Assembly: GCA_964455095.1 (NCBI GenBank)
Contig: CAYVUV010000272.1
Location: 1 to 46,503, forward strand
Length of the DNA stretch: 46,503 nt
Direction: 5' to 3'
Source of the DNA: CAYVUV01 sp964455095
Lineage (GTDB): Bacteria; Desulfobacterota; Binatia; HRBIN30; CADEER01
Positions 1-7,314 of the stretch are shown piece by piece. Each line of letters begins with the position of its first letter. The stretch's first letter is position 1. Under the pieces are notes generated by a model. It was given only the letters and a program-made list of their open reading frames with translations. It made no database searches and was not told the origin of the DNA. The position numbers and the translations under genes are program-made.

Positions 1-624
1 GACCGGCGCGACATAGCCGCTGCGCAACGGCGCGACGGTATACGGCGTGGCCAACAGCTCATCGGCGCTCGCCGCGTGGCGGACTTGCGTCTCCGGGTTG
101 CGCGCCGCGGCGGTGCGATTGCGCGCTGCAATCTCGGCCAGGTCGCGATCGCTCGCCCCGCTGCGCGCCATGTAGGCGCTGGCTTGCAGCGCCGAGGTCA
201 CCATCGGGCCCATGCCCATCGGCGACTGGTAGTAGGGATCGAGGGTCAGATTCAGCACCCGTTCGGGCTGCCCCTCCGACACCTTGCCGTAGCCGACGAC
301 CAGCGCCGTGTCGCACTCGCCGGCCTGCATGCGCAGCCAGGCGTAGTAGGCGGCAAAGGAGGCGTCCATTTCGAGATGCGAGTCCTGGCGCGGCGGCCAG
401 GTGCCCATCACGTCGAGCGCGGCGACGAAACCGAACGGCCGCCCGTCGAAATAGTCGGCCGAGCCGGCGGTTTGATAGTCGATGGCGTCGCGCTCGACCC
501 CGCATTGCGCCAGGGCGCGGCGCACTTGCGGGTAGAGCATCTCCGGCGCCGTGTTGTGCTCGTCGCAGGCGACGATCGGCGCTTGCGCGAAGCCGACGAT
601 GGCGATGTTGCGCAGTGTGCTCAT
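1..624 (-). CDS. SCP2-thiolase-like protein (Ltp2/acetyl-CoA acetyltransferase fold), 3' end beyond window
   Basis: The 208 visible residues start MSTLRNIAIVGFAQAP, the usual first strand of SCP-x type thiolases, followed by a glycine-rich strand (LVVGYGKVSEG). At the place where true thiolases carry the nucleophilic cysteine (EGACASG-like), the sequence reads SHLEMDASFAAYYAW, with no cysteine. The family includes thiolases and the retro-aldolase Ltp2, which lacks thiolase catalytic residues and works with a DUF35 protein in steroid side-chain cleavage. This gene is the last visible member of a three-gene minus-strand operon with two DUF35 genes, starting 8 bases after the neighbour's stop. 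I infer an Ltp2-like aldolase or a non-condensing thiolase homologue. The C-terminal half is not in the window. Confidence 0.85.
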   Translation of the reverse strand, partial: MSTLRNIAIVGFAQAPIVACDEHNTAPEMLYPQVRRALAQCGVERDAIDYQTAGSADYFDGRPFGFVAALDVMGTWPPRQDSHLEMDASFAAYYAWLRMQAGECDTALVVGYGKVSEGQPERVLNLTLDPYYQSPMGMGPMVTSALQASAYMARSGASDRDLAEIAARNRTAAARNPETQVRHAASADELLATPYTVAPLRSGYVAPV

Positions 625-631
625 CTCGTTC

Positions 632-1132
632 TCACAGCCGGTGGATGTAGGATTCTTGCGGCTCGTCGGGCTCGCCGGTGGGGCGGAAGTACAGCACGTC
701 GTCGAACGATCCCGTGCGTTCGCCGTCGGCGCGCCACACCGCCTCGACGCGCATGCCCATGCGGACGTCCTCCGGCTTGCACTCCTGCACGGCGGAGAAG
801 ATCGAGAGGTCGGCGCCGTCGAGCGCCACGGACGCCGCGACGTACGGCAGCTGCAGGTCGCGGCCGATGACCGGAATATTGACGATACAGAAGGTGGTCA
901 CCACGCCGCGCCCCTCGAGCTCGACCAGCTCGGTTGCCGGCGCGAAACTCTCCGGCGAGCTGATCAGCGGCGGCACGAACACCTTGCCGGTCTTCGAGCA
1001 CTTCGAACCGAGGAACTTCTTGTCCTTCAGCGCGTGCAGGAAGCGGGCTTTGGCGTCCCCGGCATGGTACCGATAGGGCAGGTACACGTTGCTGTCGATG
1101 TATTTGATCGGGACCTTCGGCGGCTCCGTCAT
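632..1132 (-). CDS. DUF35 OB-fold protein (first of two), degenerate zinc ribbon
   Basis: 166 residues. The order is the DUF35 one: N-terminal helical segment (about 1-40), rubredoxin-like knuckle (41-60), then an OB fold with GRGVVTTFCIVNIPV and a late GMRVEAVW strand. Family members normally carry two Cys-x2-Cys knuckles binding zinc; here only Cys45 remains (SKCSKTGKVFVPP). I chose the ATG giving MTEPPKVP because the family's N-terminal helix follows it at once; longer in-frame extensions run into the upstream gene. It lies between the second DUF35 gene and the thiolase-like gene with gaps of about 20 and 7 bases, so the three products probably form one complex. DUF35 proteins are known partners that bind CoA substrates for Ltp2-type aldolases and SCP2-thiolases. 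Confidence 0.88.
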   Translation of the reverse strand: MTEPPKVPIKYIDSNVYLPYRYHAGDAKARFLHALKDKKFLGSKCSKTGKVFVPPLISSPESFAPATELVELEGRGVVTTFCIVNIPVIGRDLQLPYVAASVALDGADLSIFSAVQECKPEDVRMGMRVEAVWRADGERTGSFDDVLYFRPTGEPDEPQESYIHRL

Positions 1133-1152
1133 GGGTATGCGTCTCCCCGCGT

Positions 1153-1629
1153 TCAATCGATCAAGCGAAAGGTGGCGATGTCTCGGATGCTGCCGATGCG
1201 CTGGTCGTCCGCCGCCCATTCGGCTTGCACGCGCGACCCGACCCGCAAGCGGTCGAGCCCGTCCTTGACGACATGCGCCAGCGCCGTGTCGGCGCCGTCG
1301 AGCTTTACCAGCACGTAGGCGAACGGTGTCGAGAACGGGTGCAGGCGCTCCAACGGTTGGTGGACCACGGCGACAGCCGTGACCACGCCGGTGTTCTTGA
1401 CCTCTACCCACTCCCCGGCTTCCGAGGCATCGATCTCGGAGTAGCCGAGCGGCGGCACGACGACGCCCTGTCCGGCGACGCGCTGCCCCCAGATGGTCTT
1501 CTGTTCCTTGAGACCGGCCAGAAAGCGCCCGACCGTCTCGCCGGTGGAGTGCTTGTAGGGGAACTCCATCGGCGCGTCCTGGAACAGCGGTGCGACCGCG
1601 GCCCCCGACTTGGCAGCTTGCTTACTCAT
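1153..1629 (-). CDS. DUF35 OB-fold protein (second), no zinc cysteines
   Basis: 158 residues, first gene of the DUF35-DUF35-thiolase operon. It has the same layout as its neighbour: an MEFPYKHSTGETVGRFLAGL helix, a rubredoxin-like stretch (WGQRVAGQGVVVPP) and an OB fold ending GSRVQAEWAADDQRIGSI. The zinc-binding cysteines are absent altogether. The start is fixed by GGAGAG about 6 bases before the ATG at 1629. Two diverged DUF35 copies in one operon suggest a heteromeric partner of the thiolase-like subunit. A CAAACGTTTG palindrome about 75 bases upstream is a candidate repressor site. Assignment to DUF35 is by overall pattern; the substrate is unknown. Confidence 0.85.
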   Translation of the reverse strand: MSKQAAKSGAAVAPLFQDAPMEFPYKHSTGETVGRFLAGLKEQKTIWGQRVAGQGVVVPPLGYSEIDASEAGEWVEVKNTGVVTAVAVVHQPLERLHPFSTPFAYVLVKLDGADTALAHVVKDGLDRLRVGSRVQAEWAADDQRIGSIRDIATFRLID

Positions 1630-1694
1630 CCCGACTCTCCGCTGGTTGTGTGGCCGAAGTGCGAGACCCTGCCGCACTTCAGCGGCAAGCTGTA

Positions 1695-1719
1695 TCCGAC
1701 CAAACGTTTGTTTGTCAAG
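1695..1719. promoter_or_regulatory. Candidate TetR/PsrA-like operator palindrome
   Basis: The perfect 10-base palindrome CAAACGTTTG (1701-1710) is followed directly by TTTGTC, giving an imperfect GAC...GTC outer symmetry. It lies between the operon start (1629) and the end of the Bcp gene. Proteobacterial PsrA/FadR-like TetR repressors of fatty-acid genes bind sites built from CAAAC and GTTTG half-sites, which fits the acyl-CoA operon it precedes. No regulator gene is in the window. Confidence 0.45.
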
Positions 1720-1721
1720 GT

Positions 1722-1748
1722 GCGGCGCCGCGCCGAGCGCGGCGCCGC
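1722..1748 (-). terminator. Strong GC hairpin after the Bcp gene, no U-tract
   Basis: Perfect 11-base arms (GCGGCGCCGCG / CGCGGCGCCGC) with a CCGAG loop begin 6 bases after the Bcp stop codon. There is no T-run on the minus strand after it, so an intrinsic terminator is only a possibility. Confidence 0.35.
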
Positions 1749-1753
1749 GATGT

Positions 1754-2221
1754 TCACTTGCTCTGCAGGGCTTCGAGCACCTTGGCCGGGTGCAGCTCGG
1801 CGTTGGCGACTCGCGCCCAGTGCTTCTTCACCTTGCCGTCGGGGCCGATCCACACGGTCGAGCGGATGACGCCCATGGTCTTCTTGCCGTACATCATCTT
1901 CTCGCCATAGGCGCCGTACTTCTCCATCACCTTGCGATCGGGATCGGAGAGCAGCGGGAACGGCAGCTTGTACTTGCTGATGAACTTCTGGTGCGACGCC
2001 GCGTTGTCCGCCGAGACGCCGAGCACGACGACGCCGAGCTTCTGCAGCGTCTTCCACTCGTCGCGAAAGCCGCACGCTTCCTTCGTGCAGCCGGGCGTGT
2101 CGTCCTTGGGGTAGAAGTAGAGAATGACGTCCTTGCCGGCGAGATCCTTGAGCGAGACGGTCTCGCCCTTGTCGTTCTGGAGTGAGAATGCCGGCGCGGC
2201 TTTGCCTTCTGCGATGGCCAT
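1754..2221 (-). CDS. bcp: Thioredoxin-dependent thiol peroxidase, Bcp type (peroxiredoxin Q)
   Basis: 155 residues, the normal length for BCP/PrxQ. The motif FYPKDDTPGCTKEACGFRD carries the peroxidatic Cys45 and a resolving cysteine five residues later (Cys50), the atypical 2-Cys arrangement. Bcp enzymes reduce hydrogen and organic peroxides in the cytoplasm, using thioredoxin. The start (MAIAEGK) is set by AGGAGG about 9 bases upstream; a longer frame exists, but its extra residues do not resemble the family. The gene stands alone, divergent from the DUF4410 lipoprotein, with a GC hairpin just after its stop. Confidence 0.95.
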   Translation of the reverse strand: MAIAEGKAAPAFSLQNDKGETVSLKDLAGKDVILYFYPKDDTPGCTKEACGFRDEWKTLQKLGVVVLGVSADNAASHQKFISKYKLPFPLLSDPDRKVMEKYGAYGEKMMYGKKTMGVIRSTVWIGPDGKVKKHWARVANAELHPAKVLEALQSK

Positions 2222-2353
2222 GTCCTGGGTCCTCCTGAAGTGGAATGCGGGCGACAGTATCGCGCGATGGGCGGTTCGAAAAGAGTCGGCGTCGCTCCCA
2301 TTCACATTTGGCTCCGATTCGATAAATAGACCTCATCGCAGAAAGGAACATCG

Positions 2354-3100
2354 ATGATGAATCGAACCGCCGTGAGCACGCAGGGACACCAGACGCAACT
2401 GGCGACCATCGTCGCGAGCCTGTTGGCCATGATCGTGGCCGCTGGATGCGCCTCGACGCAGATCAGCAATCGCCAGAGGCTCGTGCACGAGAAACTGCCT
2501 CGACCTGCCCACATCTGGGTGTACGACTTCGCCGCGACGCCCGGCGATGTTCCGGCCAATTCCGCGCTCGCTGGCCAGTATGTCGACCATACCGCGCCCC
2601 AAACCGCAGAGGATGTCGCGGCCGGCCGGGAGTTGGGCAGGCAAATCGCGGCCGAGTTGGTGGCGCAGATCAACGGTATGGGACTGGCGGCAGTGCAGGC
2701 TGAGCCGGGAAGCCAGCCGCAGATCAACGACCTCGTGATTCGAGGTCATCTCCTGTCGGTCCAGGAGGGCAGTGCGGCGAAGCGCTTCGCGATCGGATTT
2801 GGCGCCGGCGGATCCGAGTTGCGGACGGCGGTCGAAGGCTACCAGATGACGGCAGGGGGTCTGCGCAGGCTCGGATCCGGCACACTGGACTCCAGCGGCA
2901 GCAAGGGGCCTGGCGCGGCATTGGGCGCGGCGACCTTCATTGCCACGTCGAGCCCTATCGGACTCATCGTCGGCGGCGGGATGAAAGCGTACGGCGAGCT
3001 GAGCGGCAGAAGCAAGCTCGAGGGGCGGGCCAAGGATACCGCCAAGGAAATCGCCGATGTGCTCAAGGAGCGATTTGAGGAAGAGGGCTGGATCGACTGA
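2354..3100 (+). CDS. DUF4410-like lipoprotein
   Basis: 248 residues. A lipoprotein signal peptide (hydrophobic 17-30, lipobox VAAGC with Cys32) is followed by a domain starting with an IWVYDFAATPGDVP strand, the typical opening of DUF4410 proteins. A glycine-rich region resembling GxGxxKRFAIGFGAGGSEL lies around 140-150, and a small hydrophobic ATFIATSSPIGLIVGGGM segment near 200. The C-terminus (KEIADVLKERFEEEGWI) is a helix, as in the family. DUF4410 proteins are envelope lipoproteins of unknown role. AAAGGA lies 7 bases before the ATG; a second ATG follows immediately. Confidence 0.85.
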   Translation: MMNRTAVSTQGHQTQLATIVASLLAMIVAAGCASTQISNRQRLVHEKLPRPAHIWVYDFAATPGDVPANSALAGQYVDHTAPQTAEDVAAGRELGRQIAAELVAQINGMGLAAVQAEPGSQPQINDLVIRGHLLSVQEGSAAKRFAIGFGAGGSELRTAVEGYQMTAGGLRRLGSGTLDSSGSKGPGAALGAATFIATSSPIGLIVGGGMKAYGELSGRSKLEGRAKDTAKEIADVLKERFEEEGWID

Positions 3101-3142
3101 ATCTGCGCGGAGAGAACCTGCTCCCGCATCCCGCATGGAGAG

Positions 3143-4288
3143 TCAGGGCTGGTAGACGCAGAGCGGGTCTTCGTCCAACGGATCGCCCGTGGCGGCATAG
3201 GCGCGCCCGCGCGATCCGCCGCACACCTCGCGGTACTCGCAGAGGCCACAGCGGCCGTGGAACATCTCGGGGCGCCTGAGGTCGCGGAACAGCGGCGCCT
3301 CGCGGTAGAGCGTCAACGGATCGGTGTCGCGCACGTTGCCAACCGATAGGGGAAGAAAGCCGGACGGCATGACATCGCCGCGATAGGAGAGAAACAGAAT
3401 CCCGTTGCCGTCGCGCATGCCGGCGCCGGCAATGGCCGCGTCGGGTCCTAGCCCCCGCATCTGCATGAGGACGCGCCGGTACATCGGTGCTTCGGTGGCG
3501 GCGACGACGAACCCGCCGCCGCGTCCGAGACGCGCCACCCATTGCAGCAGCTCTTCGGCCTGCGCCGGCTCGATCTGCGTCAGCAGCGAACCGCGGCCCG
3601 TAGCGACCAGGAAAAACAGACTCCAGCGCTTGGCGTGCATCGTGCCGACCCGCTCGCCGATGGCCGGCATGTCGGCGAGCGTCCCTGCCGTCACCAGCGT
3701 GTTGACCTGCAGCGGAATGCCCGCGGCGGCGATATGCGCCGCGGCCTCCATGGTCATGGCGAAGCAACCGGGAATGCCGCGCAACTGATCGTGGCGGCCA
3801 GGATCCGAGCCGTCGAGGCTGAGCGACATCGCCGAGACCCCGCGCGCCTTGAGCGCGAAGATCACCGCGCGCGTCAGCTTTGGCGTCGCGCTCGGTGCGA
3901 CGTCGACGTGCAGGCCCAGGCTGCGCGCGTAGTCGAGGATCTCCCAGAAGTCCGGGCGCTCGAGCGGATCCCCGCCGGTCAGGACCACCGCCGGAGTCGG
4001 TGCGGCCGTCGCCAACGAGCGCAGCACCGCAAACGCCTGCTCCGTCGTCAGCTCGTCGGCCGTTCGCTCGTGCAACGCTTCGGCGCGGCAATGTTTGCAA
4101 GCCAGACCGCAGGCCCGCGTCAATTCCCAGTAGACGCGGCGCGGCGCGTCGTCGTAGCGGCGCTGCGTCGTCGCTTCCCCGCCACCGTGTGCCACCGGGT
4201 GCGAGGGATGGTCAGCAGCCTGGGTCACGCCCCTTCGTACTCCGCTTGCGGCCCGCGAGCCAGTCCCGACGACCAGCCCAACCGGCAC
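3143..4288 (-). CDS. Radical SAM/SPASM-type protein (NirJ/AhbD-like clade)
   Basis: 381 residues. CGLACKHC (Cys60, Cys64, Cys67) is the radical SAM CxxxCxxC motif, followed by VVLTGGDPLERPD (the GGE-like SAM-binding strand) and SLDGSDPGRHD. The C-terminus has a shortened SPASM-like cysteine set (CGLCEYREVCGGS, then LCVYQP), which usually binds an auxiliary iron-sulfur cluster. The closest known architecture is the NirJ/AhbD group and related peptide-modifying enzymes; the substrate cannot be told. The GTG start at 4288 is supported by GAGGA overlapping the OmpA-like gene's stop codon six bases upstream, so translation is probably coupled. About 45 residues precede the usual start of the radical SAM core. 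Confidence 0.9.
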   Translation of the reverse strand: MPVGLVVGTGSRAASGVRRGVTQAADHPSHPVAHGGGEATTQRRYDDAPRRVYWELTRACGLACKHCRAEALHERTADELTTEQAFAVLRSLATAAPTPAVVLTGGDPLERPDFWEILDYARSLGLHVDVAPSATPKLTRAVIFALKARGVSAMSLSLDGSDPGRHDQLRGIPGCFAMTMEAAAHIAAAGIPLQVNTLVTAGTLADMPAIGERVGTMHAKRWSLFFLVATGRGSLLTQIEPAQAEELLQWVARLGRGGGFVVAATEAPMYRRVLMQMRGLGPDAAIAGAGMRDGNGILFLSYRGDVMPSGFLPLSVGNVRDTDPLTLYREAPLFRDLRRPEMFHGRCGLCEYREVCGGSRGRAYAATGDPLDEDPLCVYQP

Positions 4289-4297
4289 CGGCGGTCC

Positions 4298-4942
4298 TCA
4301 GGGGGCGGCTGGCTTCTCGACGACAATCGAGACCCGCCGGTTCAGCGCGCGGCCGAGCGGATTGTCGCTTCCGTCGGGGTTCGTATTCGCGGCGACCGGA
4401 TACTGTTCGCCGAATCCATGCACGGAGATGCGGTCCGCGCTGACGCTGCCATTCTTTGCCAGCCAGTCCTTCACCGACTGCGCACGCTCGATCGCCAACT
4501 GCATGTTGGCCGACTGCGTGCCTTTCGCGTCGGTGTAGCCCTCGATCGTCACCTTGCTCTCAGGGAACAAACCGAGCACGACCGCCACCTTCTTGAGCGC
4601 ATCCTCCGCGGCTGGCTTCAGGGCCGCTTTGTCATAGTCGAAGAGGACGTCACCGGAAAGGTTCATACTCAGCGACCGACCGCTTTGCTGCGCCTGGAAC
4701 TCCTGGCGCGATTTCTCCAGGTCGAGCTCCTTCTGCTGCAGCTCGAGGCTCTTCTTCTCCAACTCGATGCGCTGGCGGTCGAGGTCTGCCTGCTTCTTTT
4801 CGATCGCCGCCTGTGGGTCGTTCTGCGCCACAACGATGGAAGCGCCACTGCCCATCAAGGCCGCGGCCAGAAGCATGGCGCCGCCAACCTGCCAGGCCTT
4901 CAAGCGTGTCGTGGAGTGATCGAGTCGGCTGTGTGTGATCAT
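4298..4942 (-). CDS. OmpA-family peptidoglycan-binding protein with coiled coil
   Basis: 214 residues. There is an N-terminal hydrophobic segment (about 18-39, signal peptide or anchor ending VVAQ), then a charged coiled coil rich in Lys/Glu/Leu/Gln (45-88), then an OmpA C-terminal domain (95-212). The domain shows LFDYDKAALKP, IEGYTDAKGTQSANM and ALNRRVSIVV, covering the peptidoglycan-binding loop and arginine. Such proteins tether the envelope to peptidoglycan in the periplasm. It is translationally coupled to the radical SAM gene downstream. No Shine-Dalgarno precedes the ATG, and a TTGACA element lies so close upstream that the message could be leaderless. Confidence 0.92.
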   Translation of the reverse strand: MITHSRLDHSTTRLKAWQVGGAMLLAAALMGSGASIVVAQNDPQAAIEKKQADLDRQRIELEKKSLELQQKELDLEKSRQEFQAQQSGRSLSMNLSGDVLFDYDKAALKPAAEDALKKVAVVLGLFPESKVTIEGYTDAKGTQSANMQLAIERAQSVKDWLAKNGSVSADRISVHGFGEQYPVAANTNPDGSDNPLGRALNRRVSIVVEKPAAP

Positions 4943-4949
4943 GTGGTCA

Positions 4950-4977
4950 ATGATGGACCGCGCCGCAAGACTGTCAA
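4950..4977 (-). promoter_or_regulatory. Candidate promoter of the OmpA-like gene
   Basis: On the minus strand TTGACA (4977-4972) is followed after 16 bases by CATCAT (4955-4950), a 4 of 6 match to a -10 box. Transcription would start at about the ATG (4942), consistent with the missing ribosome-binding site. Confidence 0.35.
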
Positions 4978-5030
4978 CCTACACGCATCGAATTGCCTCG
5001 CCGCCCGTGCTGCACCATTGTGGATTCGCC

Positions 5031-5354
5031 GTGGCGCCGAGAAGGAAATCCGCCCGCCTGCTGCGCCGGGAGCGCGCGCGGGCGCACGAGACCCTGGTGC
5101 GCGATCTCGAGCGCCTGGCGCGTCTCGAGCCTGGCGGCTCGCCAGAGCGGCCGCTGGCCATCGACAGCGCGGCGGTTGTCGAAGTGCGCGCCCTGGCGAA
5201 GCCATGCCCGCTGTGCGGCGGTTCAATGAAGGTCGAGGAGCACACAGCGGAAACCGTCGATGGCGTCCGACTGCGCGTCGCAAGAGTTGCGTGCACGCTG
5301 TGCGGCGTGAAACGAGCGATGTACTTCCGCTTGGACGAGACGATCCTTCACTGA
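5031..5354 (+). CDS. Small zinc-ribbon protein of unknown function
   Basis: 107 residues from the GTG at 5031. The N-terminus is highly basic and helical (RKSARLLRRERARAHE), and the C-terminal half holds a CPLCGG ... CTLCG pair (Cys59, Cys62, Cys88, Cys91) that would bind one zinc ion. No named family is recognised. The start is uncertain: the frame is open back to 4935, which would overlap the divergent OmpA-like gene's start, and no clear ribosome-binding site marks either choice. Its stop overlaps the end of the convergent PfpI-family gene by a few bases. A nucleic-acid or protein-contact role is possible but unproven. Confidence 0.6.
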   Translation: MAPRRKSARLLRRERARAHETLVRDLERLARLEPGGSPERPLAIDSAAVVEVRALAKPCPLCGGSMKVEEHTAETVDGVRLRVARVACTLCGVKRAMYFRLDETILH

Positions 5355-6028
5355 AGCGGCGCGGCGCACGCGAGACTGGCGCGATAGGCCCGGCGCGACT
5401 CCTCGTAGCGCCCCACGAGGTTCGCTTTGGCCGCTTTCGGTGCTCGGTCCGGATGACCGGCATCGAACGGTGGAGCCGGGTCGTACTCGATACTGAGTTG
5501 GATCGTTTGGGCAACCGCATCGCCGGCCAGCTCGGCCGCGATGCTGAGAGCGAAGTCGATGCCCGATGTCACGCCACCGGCGGTGATGATGGTGTCGTCC
5601 TGTACCACGCGCGCCTTCTCGTAGCTGGCGCCGACCAGGGGGAGGAGATCCGTGTATGCCCAATGGGTGGTCGCTCGGCGACCCCTGAGCAATCCCGCCG
5701 CACCGAGTACGAACGCCCCCGTGCACACCGAGGTCACATACTGCGCGGCACCGGCTTGCCGACGGACGAAGTCGATCGTCTCCTCGTCCTTGATCGCGTC
5801 GAGGACACCAAAGCCGCCGGGGATGCAGATCAGATCCAGGCGCGGGCAGGTGGCGAAGGTGTGGGTCGGTACCAGGCCGAGGCCGCAATCGCTCGGCACG
5901 GGACCGCCCGACTTCGCAACGATGTGCATCGCCGACCCCGGCAGCCTCGCCAGGACCTGCAGCGGGCCGGTGAAATCGAGCTGGGTCAATTGAGGGAAGA
6001 TGACGAAGCCGACATTGAAATCCGACAT
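5348..6028 (-). CDS. DJ-1/PfpI family protein, isonitrile hydratase-like
   Basis: 226 residues, close to the length of InhA-type isonitrile hydratases. The N-terminus (NVGFVIFPQLTQLDFTGPLQ) has the acidic residue expected in strand 1. The nucleophile elbow is SVCTGAFVLGAAGLL with Cys102, followed by RRATTHWAYTDLLP and ITAGGVTSGIDFALSI. These match the GATase1/PfpI subgroup that hydrates isonitriles or acts as stress hydrolases or regulators without a DNA-binding domain. GGAGG lies about 6 bases before the ATG. Convergent with the small zinc-ribbon gene. Function within the subgroup is inferred from motif similarity only. Confidence 0.88.
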   Translation of the reverse strand: MSDFNVGFVIFPQLTQLDFTGPLQVLARLPGSAMHIVAKSGGPVPSDCGLGLVPTHTFATCPRLDLICIPGGFGVLDAIKDEETIDFVRRQAGAAQYVTSVCTGAFVLGAAGLLRGRRATTHWAYTDLLPLVGASYEKARVVQDDTIITAGGVTSGIDFALSIAAELAGDAVAQTIQLSIEYDPAPPFDAGHPDRAPKAAKANLVGRYEESRRAYRASLACAAPLQ

Positions 6029-6214
6029 TTCAACCTCCGCTGGGGGTTGGGCGTGTTTCTATATCCGATGCGTCCTGGCTCAAAGGTCATTCGTCGGTCA
6101 ATTCCGGCCACGCTCGCGATTGGATTCATGGGTTCGATGAACGTGGCAACGGCGCGGTTCGCCTGACCGCGGCGGCGTGCTATCGAAACCGTCAGTCAGC
6201 CGAGGGAGGTCGAG

Positions 6215-7267
6215 ATGGGTGCGAGTACAGCAGCGGGGCTTCCCGACATCGGCGAGGTTCTCGCGCCATTGCTCGGACGCGTACCGCGCGAGCGGCAGCC
6301 GCTCTTCGTCGCGATCGCCGAACGCCTGGCGGCGGACCGCTACCGCGCCTGGGCCGAGAAGCCCGCGGTCGCCATGCACCGCACGCGTCTGCTCGCCTGT
6401 GCCGAGCGCGAGATCGAGATCGCGTCGCGCATCGAGGCGCTGTACGCCGATGCTGCGGCGATCCAGAACGAGCTCCGCGCCGCGCACGGCGGTCTGGGCG
6501 ACCTCAATCGGGATCTCTTCGCCGGCCGCCAGCTCGCCGCCCAGTTCACCATCCAAGCGCGCGGCGAGCGACTCGGCGCCGCCACCTGGCGCGCCTTCGC
6601 CGCCCACGCGACGGAAGCCGGGGCGCGCGCGACCTTCACCGCCTGTGCCGAGCTCGAGGAGGCGAGCGCGGAGGTGCTCGAGGAGATCGTGGCGTTCGCG
6701 ACCGGGGCGCCGCTGGAGGCCAGGCACCTGAGCATGGCCGAGCTCGAGGCCGGTCTGGAGGAGGTGCGTCAGGCGCCGCGCGACGGCGGATCGCTGCGGC
6801 TCATCGTGCGCCGGCCGCGCCCGAACCAGCGCGAGGTCGTCGCCGACGCGCAACTCGATCCGGTCGAGGGCCTGGTGGGTGACAGCTGGAAGACGCGTGG
6901 CTCGCACGCCACTGCCGACGGCTCGGCGCATCCCGACATGCAGCTCAACATCATGAACGCGCGCGCCGCGGCGCTGGTGGCGCAGGACCCGCAGCGGTGG
7001 GCACTGGCCGGCGACCAGCTCTATCTCGACCTCGACCTCAGCGGCGCCAATCTGCCGGCCGGCACCCGCCTGGCGATCGGCGCGGCCGTCATCGAGGTCA
7101 CCGACCAGCCGCACACCGGCTGTCGCAAGTTCATCGCCCGCTTCGGCAGGGACGCGATGAAGTTCGTCAACTCGCCCGTCGGCCGCGAGCTCAACCTGCG
7201 CGGCATCAACGCCAAAGTGATTCGCGGCGGTGCGATCCGCGTCGGCGACGTGGCCAAGAAGCTGTAA
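6215..7267 (+). CDS. MOSC-domain protein with N-terminal helical (ferritin-like?) domain
   Basis: 350 residues. The C-terminal part (about 195-350) is a MOSC domain: VVADAQLDPVEGLVGDSW, QPHTGCRKFIARFGRDAM with the conserved Cys303, and LNLRGINAKVI. MOSC domains handle sulfur carried on a cysteine or bind molybdopterin. Stand-alone bacterial MOSC proteins are about 150-230 residues. Here about 165 N-terminal residues form amphipathic helices rich in Glu, Arg and Ala (ACAEREIEIASRIEALY, ACAELEEASAEVLEEI), looking like a ferritin-like four-helix bundle, though no complete di-iron set can be named. GGGAGG lies 5 bases before the ATG. The sulfatase-fold gene follows 47 bases later. Confidence 0.85.
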   Translation: MGASTAAGLPDIGEVLAPLLGRVPRERQPLFVAIAERLAADRYRAWAEKPAVAMHRTRLLACAEREIEIASRIEALYADAAAIQNELRAAHGGLGDLNRDLFAGRQLAAQFTIQARGERLGAATWRAFAAHATEAGARATFTACAELEEASAEVLEEIVAFATGAPLEARHLSMAELEAGLEEVRQAPRDGGSLRLIVRRPRPNQREVVADAQLDPVEGLVGDSWKTRGSHATADGSAHPDMQLNIMNARAAALVAQDPQRWALAGDQLYLDLDLSGANLPAGTRLAIGAAVIEVTDQPHTGCRKFIARFGRDAMKFVNSPVGRELNLRGINAKVIRGGAIRVGDVAKKL

Positions 7268-7314
7268 GCCGCGCGACGGTTGTCGGGTCCTTCTCCGACC
7301 CATATAGAGGCTGG

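Noticed and set aside
3542..6166. Very long open frame on the plus strand across several genes
   Set aside because: It lies antisense to the radical SAM, OmpA-like and PfpI genes, has no protein-like composition, and is expected in high-G+C coding DNA.
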